NCBI GenBank assembly: GCA_934467415.1
Contig: CAKSLQ010000005.1
Coordinates: forward strand, 1-64,000
Length of the DNA stretch: 64,000 nt
Direction: 5' to 3'
Source of the DNA: an uncultured Eubacteriales bacterium
Lineage (GTDB): Bacteria; Bacillota; Clostridia; Oscillospirales; CAG-272
The notes beneath the pieces are model-generated. The model saw nothing but the letters and a program-made list of their open reading frames with translations, was not told where the DNA came from and did not search any database. Shown here piece after piece: positions 7,548 to 15,400 of the stretch; positions within the stretch are counted from its first letter, which is position 1; each line of letters opens with the position of its first letter. Both the position numbers and the translations under genes were made by a program.

Positions 7548-9818
7548 TCAGCCGCCGAAGCCTTCTTCGCGCCGGCCTGCCTCCGCCTGCTCTGCCATCG
7601 TCTGAATCTGAATCAGCTTGTAATACTTGCCCTTTGCCGCAAGCAGCTCCTCGGGCGTGCCCATCTCAAGAATTTTGCCCTGGTCGAGCACGACGATCTT
7701 GTTGGCCTTGCGCAGCGTCGAGAGGCGGTGCGCGATCATGATGGTCGTGCGGCCGCTGATGAGGCTCTCGATCGCGCCCTGGATCTGGCTCTCGGTCTCG
7801 GAGTCCACCGAGGCGGTCGCCTCGTCGAAGATCAGCATCCGCGGGTTCATCAGCACGGTGCGCGCGATGGACAGGCGCTGCTTTTCGCCGCCCGAGAGTC
7901 CCACGCCGCGCTCGCCCAGCATCGCCTCGTAGCCGTCGGGCTGGCGCGCGATGAATTCATGCGCGTTGGCCACCTCGGCGGCGTGGAAGACCTCCTCCAC
8001 CTGCGCGTCCGGCTTGCTGAATGCGATGTTGTTGAAGATGGTGTCGCGGAACATCATGGATTCCTGCTGCACATAGCCGATCTGCGAGCGGTAGTAGCCG
8101 AGGTCGATCTTGCGGATGTCGATGCCGTCCACGAGAATCTCGCCGTCGTAGCCGTCGTAGAAGCGCATGAGCAGGTTGACGAGCGTCGATTTGCCCGCGC
8201 CCGTCGTGCCGACGATGCCCACGATGTCGCCCGGCTCGATCGTGAGATTGATGTCCGAGAGGGTCATCTTGGTGCGGTCAAACGAGAAATTGACGTTCTT
8301 GAACTCGATTTTGCCGCGGATGGCGGGGCAGTTGCCTTTCCCCGTGTCGGCCTCATCCTCGGCGTCGAGAATGTCCAGCACGCGCTCTGCCGAGGACAGC
8401 GCGCTTTGATAGGAGTCGTTCAGATTGGCGAAGAAGTTGATCGGCGTATAGAACATCGACGCATAGGACATGAATGCGACGAGCGTACCGATCGACAGCG
8501 CTCCCGCCGAGGTGATGACCCAGCCGCCGCCGATGCCCCAGATGAGCATCGTGCCGCAGGTCACAAAGAAGTTGACGATGAAGGGGAACGCCGTGGAGAT
8601 GCGCGCGCTCTTTTTGTCCACCTCGAGCCATGCCGTGTTGTACTGCTTGAAGGACTCGCCGCTGCGCCGCTCGGCGGAGAACGCCTTGATGACGCGGATG
8701 CCGGGCAGCGAGTCGGTCAGCACCGCGGTGACGGCGACCCATTTGCGCCAGATGCGGCGGTAAAAGGGCTTGATCTTCTTGCCGAAGATGCGCGAGCCCA
8801 TGACGATGAACGGGATCGGCGCGAGGGTCAGCAGCGCGAGGCGGTAGTTCATCGCAAACATAATGACGGCGATGCCGATCATCGAGAAGAACTGCGTGAC
8901 CACCTCCTGCGTGACGCGGAGCATGAACGCCTGAATCGTGTTGGTATCGCCGCTGATGCGGTTGATGACCGAGCCTGTCGAGGTCTTGTCATAGAAGCGC
9001 ATGGAGAGGCGCTGCGCCTTGGCAAACACGTCGTTGCGCAGGGCGTACACCACCTTGTCGCCGCTGAGGCGCAGGCGATAGCTGCGGATCATGCCGATGA
9101 TGCAGAAGGAGATGTGCGTCGCCATCAGAAGCGCAACGATACGGTAAAGCCCCGGAAGGTCGCGCCCCGGCAGAATATCGTCCACCAGCGTGCTGATCAT
9201 CGTGGGCGGCACCATCGTGAGCGCCGTCGAGATCAGTGACAGCACAAGGCAGACCATGAGGTTCGGGAGCTCCGGCTTCAGGTATCTTGCGAGCTTGGTG
9301 AAGGTCTTGCCCTTGGACTGACAGTTGATGCAGTCCGCACCGGGGTGCAGCAGGCGTCTGCCGCATTTCGGGCAGAAGAGCATCAGCTTGTCGTAGGTGG
9401 CCTCCACGGTCTCAAGTGCGCGCGCCTCGTCCTCACCGCCGGCGACCGCCGTGATGTAGTCCGCCGCCATGTCGCAGAGCGAGGCGACCGCATAGGTGAA
9501 GCGCGCAAGCTCGGTCGCGCCGCCGCTTTTCTGCTTTGCCACGAGTCTTGCGTTGCCGTACATGCGGCGCACCTTGACTTCCTCGATGTCGGCGTGCGGA
9601 AGCGCGTGCAGCACTTCGCCCTCGCCGTCGAGGACAAAGCAGCGCTTGTCTGTCACGCAGATCAGGTTTGTGCCGTAGTGCGAGTTTGCGTCAAGGTCGC
9701 AGACGACGATAAAGCGGAGCGCTTCGCCCGCATGGCCGAGCTGCATTGCCGCCTGTTTTGCGCGCTCGGAGAGCGCCGTCGGTATCTCCTTGTTGATTAG
9801 GATGCCGCCTATGTTCAA
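7548..9818 (-). CDS. ABC exporter (fused membrane and ATPase domains) with N-terminal PH-like and zinc-ribbon extension
   Basis: This 756-residue half-transporter has a type-I exporter membrane domain (about residues 185-470) and an ATPase with Walker A GTTGAGKST near 538, LSGGEKQR near 640 and Walker B MLIFDEATASVDSE. Ahead of it are about 145 residues resembling a PH-like or lipid/ligand-reading beta domain (CVTDKRCFVLDGEGEVL) and then a zinc ribbon with cysteines at 149, 152, 163 and 166. Start is a TTG with GGAGG upstream. It heads an operon with the DUF1854 gene and darA. Substrate unknown; the cytosolic extension may read a signal or the cargo. Confidence 0.9.
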   Translation of the reverse strand: MNIGGILINKEIPTALSERAKQAAMQLGHAGEALRFIVVCDLDANSHYGTNLICVTDKRCFVLDGEGEVLHALPHADIEEVKVRRMYGNARLVAKQKSGGATELARFTYAVASLCDMAADYITAVAGGEDEARALETVEATYDKLMLFCPKCGRRLLHPGADCINCQSKGKTFTKLARYLKPELPNLMVCLVLSLISTALTMVPPTMISTLVDDILPGRDLPGLYRIVALLMATHISFCIIGMIRSYRLRLSGDKVVYALRNDVFAKAQRLSMRFYDKTSTGSVINRISGDTNTIQAFMLRVTQEVVTQFFSMIGIAVIMFAMNYRLALLTLAPIPFIVMGSRIFGKKIKPFYRRIWRKWVAVTAVLTDSLPGIRVIKAFSAERRSGESFKQYNTAWLEVDKKSARISTAFPFIVNFFVTCGTMLIWGIGGGWVITSAGALSIGTLVAFMSYASMFYTPINFFANLNDSYQSALSSAERVLDILDAEDEADTGKGNCPAIRGKIEFKNVNFSFDRTKMTLSDINLTIEPGDIVGIVGTTGAGKSTLVNLLMRFYDGYDGEILVDGIDIRKIDLGYYRSQIGYVQQESMMFRDTIFNNIAFSKPDAQVEEVFHAAEVANAHEFIARQPDGYEAMLGERGVGLSGGEKQRLSIARTVLMNPRMLIFDEATASVDSETESQIQGAIESLISGRTTIMIAHRLSTLRKANKIVVLDQGKILEMGTPEELLAAKGKYYKLIQIQTMAEQAEAGRREEGFGG

Positions 9819-9915
9819 ATTGTGTCCTCCGGCCTGTCCTCCGCGCGCGAATGGGCGCCGACCGGAAAAAACAGCCTTTTTCTCGGGGTGTAAAAAATTC
9901 TTCCTGCTTGCACCG

Positions 9916-9921
9916 ATTCTA
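9916..9921 (-). promoter_or_regulatory. Extended -10 promoter for the ABC exporter / DUF1854 / darA operon
   Basis: On the minus strand TGGTAGAAT forms an extended -10 element, the same form as in the yqeG promoter; the -35 region is poor. It lies about 100 bases upstream of the TTG start. Confidence 0.5.
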
Positions 9922-10030
9922 CCATATGCCCGCCGAAAAGGGAACCTTTTTCGGGCAGAATTGGGCGCTTTGCCGATTTTTTCGGAGATTCAACCAAAAT
10001 TCGCACCGCTGTTTTGGCCAATCCGATAAG

Positions 10031-10059
10031 GAAAAGGGTGCTTTTCGGAAGCACCCTTT
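10031..10059 (-). terminator. Terminator of the glycosyltransferase gene
   Basis: AAAGGGTGCTT and AAGCACCCTTT form an 11-bp stem with a five-base loop, about 25 bases beyond the stop of the minus-strand glycosyltransferase gene, and the 3' arm ends in TTTT. Confidence 0.75.
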
Positions 10060-10084
10060 GTTTTCGGTTGTTCAGTTTTTTGGA

Positions 10085-11242
10085 TTATTTTGCATATGCG
10101 GGCAGGGGGATTGCGGGGTTGCTTGCGTATTCGGCAACGAGCTTTGCGGTCAGCGCGTAGAGGTCCTCGGTGGCGTTCGGCTTCGCGATGGCGGCGATCG
10201 CCTGCCGGAAGCATTCGACGCGCGCGGGATTGTGCGTCAGCTGCCAGAATACGTCCTCAAAATGGGTGTGCTTGTCCACCTCCATGGCCGCGCCGTTGTT
10301 GAGCAGAAACGCGGCGTTGCGGCGCTCCTGGCCGGGGATCGGGTTGCAGATGATGATCGGCAGGTGCTTGGCCAGCGCCTCCGAGGTGGTCAGTCCGCCC
10401 GGCTTTGTGGCGATGACGTCGGCGGCGTCCATCAGCAGATCGACCTCTCTCGTGAAGCCGAGGTTCATCACGCGCTTCTTCGTGTGCAGCGCGTCAATGG
10501 CCTCCTTGGCGGCCGCGTTGCTGCCGCAGACCGAGATGATCTGAAAGTCCTGCGGGATGGCGTCCAGCTCCTCGACCACGCCCGCGATGTCGCCGTAGCC
10601 CATGCTGCCGCCCATCAGCAGCATGGTGAGCTTGTTGTCGAGGCCGAGCAGGGCGCGGGCGCGCTCCTTCGGCATTTTTTCGGAGAATGCCCGGCGGATC
10701 GGAATGCCGATCGGCGCGATCTGATCCTCGCGGATGCCCTTGCGGAGCAGCTGGGAGCGGAGCAGGTCGTTGGCAATCACGATCCTGTCGGTGCTGCGTG
10801 CCTCCTCCCAGAACGGGTGGACCGTGTAGTCGGTGACGACGCCGATCATCGGGATCTGGATGTCGTTGCGGGTCTTCATCAGGTCGGTGACCACGCCGAG
10901 GAACGGATGCGTATAAATGATGGCATCCGGCGCGTACTGCTTGATGTATTTGGAGAGCTTCTTCGTCAGCTGCAGGTTGGCGATGCGGTAGAAGCTGTTG
11001 CCGTTCTGCCCGCCTGCGCGGCGGTTTTCCGCTATGGCGTAGGACTTGGCAAAGAGCGTCTTGAAGTCCTTGGAGACCAGCAGATAGCCCTGCTTGACGA
11101 TCTCGTAGAGCGCCTTGCTGACGTAGCGGTAGGCGTCGAAGACCTCCGCCGTGTCGCCGTGCTCGGTAAAGCAGTCCTTGATCGCCGCCGCCGTGGAGTT
11201 GTGCCCCTCTCCCGCCGTGATGGATAAAATCAGTACCTTCAT
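10085..11242 (-). CDS. UgtP/MGDG-synthase-like glycosyltransferase (GT28, MurG-like)
   Basis: The 385-residue protein has the N-terminal glycine motif ILSITAGEGHNSTAAAI, the acceptor-domain features YTHPFLGVVTDLM and GVVTDYTVHPFW, and a donor-domain LLMGGSMGYGD plus the nucleotide-sugar signature TKPGGLTTSEALAKHLPIIICNPIPGQE. This is the pattern of processive diacylglycerol glucosyltransferases, which transfer sugar from UDP-glucose or UDP-galactose to membrane diacylglycerol; a MurG-like acceptor is less likely. It acts at the inner face of the membrane. It appears to be a single-gene unit with its own terminator. Confidence 0.88.
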   Translation of the reverse strand: MKVLILSITAGEGHNSTAAAIKDCFTEHGDTAEVFDAYRYVSKALYEIVKQGYLLVSKDFKTLFAKSYAIAENRRAGGQNGNSFYRIANLQLTKKLSKYIKQYAPDAIIYTHPFLGVVTDLMKTRNDIQIPMIGVVTDYTVHPFWEEARSTDRIVIANDLLRSQLLRKGIREDQIAPIGIPIRRAFSEKMPKERARALLGLDNKLTMLLMGGSMGYGDIAGVVEELDAIPQDFQIISVCGSNAAAKEAIDALHTKKRVMNLGFTREVDLLMDAADVIATKPGGLTTSEALAKHLPIIICNPIPGQERRNAAFLLNNGAAMEVDKHTHFEDVFWQLTHNPARVECFRQAIAAIAKPNATEDLYALTAKLVAEYASNPAIPLPAYAK

Positions 11243-11309
11243 ATGCAGATCGGCGCGGGTGTGCCCGCGCGCTGTCCCCCTGTCATTTGCTGCCGCCGCC
11301 CGGTCGGGC

Positions 11310-11339
11310 TTGACGGTGTGCTGTGCGTTGTGTTATACT
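11310..11339 (+). promoter_or_regulatory. Promoter of the DUF6062 gene
   Basis: TTGACG and TATACT are separated by 18 bases, about 80 bases upstream of the ATG. Confidence 0.65.
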
Positions 11340-11417
11340 TATCATAGCATAGGAGGCGGCGAAAATCAACCTCGTATGCGCGTTTTCATAGAACCTTAAG
11401 ATTCCGGAGGCTTCCGC

Positions 11418-12125
11418 ATGGAGAAGATCTACACCATACCCGTCAACGAAGCGTTTGACGCCTCGGCCGCCGACAAGAGCTGCGGCTGCCCGTTCTGCGC
11501 GCTCTACAACGGCCTTGAAAAGAAAGAGACCGACGCCATCCTGGGCGCGGCGATGATGGAACCCGACATCCGCATCGAGACAAACAAAAAGGGCTTTTGC
11601 CGCACGCACTACGACCTGATGTTCGGCTACAAGAACCGCCTCGGGCTTGCCCTCATCCTCGAGAGCCACCTCGGCGAGAACCGCGCCGCCGCGTTTCCCA
11701 AGGGGCTTTCCGCCCTCGGCAAGGACAAGACCGCGCGCCTCGCGGAGATGGCGGACGGCTGCTACCTCTGCGACAAGATCGAGTACCACTTTTCGCGGAT
11801 GCTGGACACCGCCGTGCTGCTCTGGGGCGAGGACGTGAAGTTCCGCGAGAAGTTTGCCGCGCAGCCCTACTTCTGCCTGCCGCACTACACGCGCCTGATG
11901 CGCTACGCCAAGGCGAAGATGGGAAAGAAGCTCTATCCCGACTTTGAAAAGGCGGCGACGGCGCTGGAGGAGGGCTATTACGCCGAGCTGAAGGAGGATG
12001 TCTCCTGGTTCTGCAAGAAGTTCGACTACCGCTACGAGGACGAGCCGTGGAAGAATTCGAAGGACGCCGTGGAGCGCGCCATCCGCTTCCTCGAGGGCGA
12101 CCTGCACAAGCTGAACGAGAAATAA
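11418..12125 (+). CDS. DUF6062 family cysteine-rich protein
   Basis: This 235-residue protein fits DUF6062, a family of unknown function common in Clostridia. It contains two related metal-site-like halves: CGCPFC near residue 25 with FCRTHYD, and GCYLCDKI near 117 with FCLPHY near 155. The spacing of paired CxxC and C-x-x-H elements suggests two zinc or iron sites. There is no signal peptide or membrane segment, so it is cytosolic. It starts 7 bases after a GGAGG-like site, stands alone with its own promoter and terminator, and has no informative neighbour. Confidence 0.85.
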   Translation: MEKIYTIPVNEAFDASAADKSCGCPFCALYNGLEKKETDAILGAAMMEPDIRIETNKKGFCRTHYDLMFGYKNRLGLALILESHLGENRAAAFPKGLSALGKDKTARLAEMADGCYLCDKIEYHFSRMLDTAVLLWGEDVKFREKFAAQPYFCLPHYTRLMRYAKAKMGKKLYPDFEKAATALEEGYYAELKEDVSWFCKKFDYRYEDEPWKNSKDAVERAIRFLEGDLHKLNEK

Positions 12126-12137
12126 AAGAGTAATCAG

Positions 12138-12178
12138 AAAAACAGCCTTTGCGGCAATGCCGCAAAGGCTGTTTTTTT
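12138..12178 (+). terminator. Terminator of the DUF6062 gene
   Basis: AACAGCCTTTGCGGC pairs perfectly with GCCGCAAAGGCTGTT across an AAT loop and is followed by a run of seven Ts. Confidence 0.92.
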
Positions 12179-12210
12179 CAGAGCGATGGCAAAGTCCGGT
12201 TATCTTTTTT

Positions 12211-12419
12211 CAGCCCCCTCGGTGAGGGGCGGCGCACGAGACGCAAAGCGTCTCGCGGAGTTTTCCCATCGGGAAAACATCCTCCGCCGATAGGCGACTG
12301 GGGGAGTTTTGCTCTCTGCAAGACTCCTTCCGTCACGCGAAGCGTGATGTTTCCCGCAAGGGAAACTCATTAGGAACGCTTGCGTTCCGTGCCACACTCC
12401 CTCACCGAGGGAGGTAAAG
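12211..12419. repeat. Dispersed palindromic repeat, family A (long copy)
   Basis: About 209 non-coding bases bounded by inverted ends (CCCCCTCGGTGAGGGG and CTCCCTCACCGAGGGAGG). The interior is a string of small hairpins: GAGACGC/GCGTCTC, GTTTTCCC/GGGAAAAC, CATCACGC/GCGTGATG, TTTCCC/GGGAAA and GGAACGC/GCGTTCC. The GGCGACTGGGGGAGTTTT block matches the element at the left edge of the window. No transposase is present; it resembles a miniature element or a composite RNA-hairpin repeat. Confidence 0.8.
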
Positions 12420-12450
12420 GATAACGCGGCTGCGCAGATGGATTTTCGGT

Positions 12451-15400
12451 TTATTTTGCGAAGCGTTCGGTCACGCGGACGACCGATGCGTCACGGAGGG
12501 TAACGGCCTCGCCGCCGAAGTCGAAGGCGACCGTCGTCTCGCTGCCGACGATGACCGGCACATAGACCGTGCCGACATCGCCCGCCGCACCGGTTCTGGA
12601 GAAGGGTACGGAAGCGTAGGTCTTGCCATCCACGGTGACCTTCGCATTGACGATCTTGTCCGTCGCGTTGGAGAAGGTCAGCTTCAGCATGGATTCCTTG
12701 CCGTCACCGCCGCGCAGGGTGAAGGTGTTGCTCGTCATGTCGGCAACCTCCGCCGTGCGGGTCTCCTCCACGCGCACGACCGTCAGCTCATCCATCGCCG
12801 CCGACTTGTGTGCGGGGTTGCCTGCGGGGTAGAGCAGGCCGACTTCCATCGTCTCGGCCGTCGCCGTGAAGGTCAGCTCACGCTTGATGTACTTCTGGCT
12901 GTCGCAGACCGCCGTGCGCACGCCGTCCTTGCCGGCCTCGCGGGCGAAGAGATAGGCGTTCGTGCCTGCCGAGGTGGAAACAAAGGCGGTCACACGGTAG
13001 GTCTTGCCCACGGTGAGCCCGGTCAGCGTCTTCGCGATCACGCCGTCGCGCTTTTCGTCTCCCGCGATGCGGGCGACATAGCTTCCGGCATAGGGGGTCT
13101 CGGTGCTTGCGCTGCCGCCGACGGCGGTATAGCCGTCGAGCTTGCCGCTCTCAAAGCCGTCCGTGGGGAGAACCGTGTCGGGGGTGGCAAGCGCCGATAC
13201 GGGGATGTAGTAGGCGGTGTCCGTAATCCTGCCGCCCGCCTCGACGAGCAGCTTCTCAAAGTTTGCGCGGTAGAGATCAACGAGGTCGGCGATCTTCAGG
13301 CGCTCGGGCAGCCCCGCGCAGTACATGTGGTACGCCGAGTTGGTGCCCTCGATCGGCAGGTTGACGATCTCGCCCTTGCCGTCCTGCCAGATCTTCTCAT
13401 TGATGGCGCCGGGGAGATTTTTCATGCCGTTCATCACCGCGACCACCGAGAGGGCGACCGGCGTGGTGCTGTCGCCGCCGTGACCGGCAAGCGAGCAGAT
13501 GCGGCAGGTGTCGTAGTAGTCGCCGTCGCCGTACAGCAGGCTGATGAGGATGAAGGAGCAGTTGATGCCGGTCTCGCCGACATAGTTTTCAAGGTCATAG
13601 TGCGCGCGGTAGCATTCCTTTTCCGCCTTGGTGACGGCGCGCCGCCAGTCGGTGGGGTACTCTTCCTTCAGACGGAAGACCATATCGACCACCTCGCGCT
13701 CATAGCTGCCCTCGGGCAGAATCTCCGCCGCGCGGCGGATGAGCGTGGGCACATCGTCCTCAAAGTACGCCATCGAGATCATCGCGGTGAACATCTTTGC
13801 CCACTCGGTGGGGTCGCGGTCGCTGGTCACGCCCGCAAACAGGTCGGCCAGCTCCACGGCGAGGTTCGGCATACCGGGCACATTCAGCCCGAGCGTCTCG
13901 TTGGCGATGTACGGCTCGCCGTTCACATTGAACAGGTTGCCAAACTCGGTCGTGCCGACAAACTGCGGCAGATAGTCAAACCGCTTGAACAGGCCGTATG
14001 CGCCGAACGTGCGGTGGCCGCCGCCCATGTCCCAGACATCGTAGCGCACCCAGTCATCCTTGATGAGCTTGGAGGCCACCGTGCCGTATTGCGCGTACAT
14101 GTCGCGGAGAATGTACTGGTTCAGGATGTCGATCGAGTAGTCGTCGTCGTTCCAGATGTCCCACAGCCCGGTGGATTCGTTCTTTAAGAGCTTGTCCTCG
14201 TGCGGATTGCGCGAGTTGTGTTCTGCATAGGGGCCGTTGCACATCTCAAACCAGCTGTCCGGCATGGCGATGCGCGCCGTGCCGTCCGAATTTCTTGCAA
14301 ACTCATAGCCGGACATGAAGCCGACGAGCTGCGCGAGGAAGCCGGATTTCGTCTTTTCCAGGTATTCGGTCTTCGGCAGGACATAATAGCCGTTTTCCAC
14401 CGTGTTCTTCTGCGCGGGCTTCTTGGCGGTCTTCGCCGCCTCGCCCGCTGCGGTCAGCTCGTCTGCCGTGAAGACGCCGCCCTCGATCAGGGCGTCTGCC
14501 ACGCGCTTTCCGCTCTTGTTCTTTGCGGAGAGGGTCTGCCAGCAGAGCTTCATCGCGTCGCCGCGCAGGAACACAGCGCCGTCTCGGATGGTGTCTGTCA
14601 TGCCGCACTTCTTGGCGAGGTCTTCGGGCGCGTCCCACTTGAAGTCGCCCGCCGCGTCGTCATAGCCGATGGCGCGGAGCATGAACGTGAGGAACTGCGT
14701 CTCGGTGACGGCGCCGCTCGGGTCATAGACCGTGTTCGAGCGGCCCTTTGTGATGCCGTTTGCATAGGCGTAGCCGATGTATTTGTCCGCCCATGCGGGG
14801 ACGTCCTTGAAGGGGTGCGTGTAGCTGCCTGCGAGGGCGTCCTTCTCCACGCCGAGGTAGCGGATGACCTGGACCACGGCCTGCGCGCGGGTCATCGGGT
14901 CGGTAAGGCCGAAGTTCGTGCCCGTGTTGTCATAGCCCGCGACGAGATGCAGACGGTAGAGCCCGACGGCCGCGCCGTAGCGCTCGTTGATCGCGGGGAT
15001 CTCGGTCTGCGTGCCGATGTCGGCGTCCTCGCCGACGGCGACCGTCTGGTCAAACTGCGCGGCGATCGTGTCAAAGCTGCCCGCCGTGCGGACGGTGTCC
15101 GAAGCCTTCAGCACCTTGCCGTTTTTGTAGTCGATGCGCGCCTTCGGGGTCGCCGCGCAGAGAATCTCGCACTTGTCGATGCTGCCCGACCGCCAGGTGA
15201 CGGTGAGTGCATCCTGCGTGGTCACCTGCGTCGTGCCGTAGAGCATACGGATACGGGCATTGTCGGTGATCTCCACCTCGGTCTTGCCGACCTTCACGCC
15301 GTCCGGGTAGGCGGCGGAGGCATGCAGCACCGAGACATCGGCGTCGCCGCCGATCCTGATGTGCGCCGTGCCGGTGTACTCGCCGAGAATCTCACGCGAG

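Noticed and set aside
7533..9239. A 568-codon plus-strand frame across the ABC exporter gene
   Set aside because: It is the complement of a clear ABC exporter and has no family features.
12149..12397. Short open frames on both strands through the family A repeat
   Set aside because: They cross strong hairpins and the terminator and change with each repeat copy; there is no ribosome binding site.
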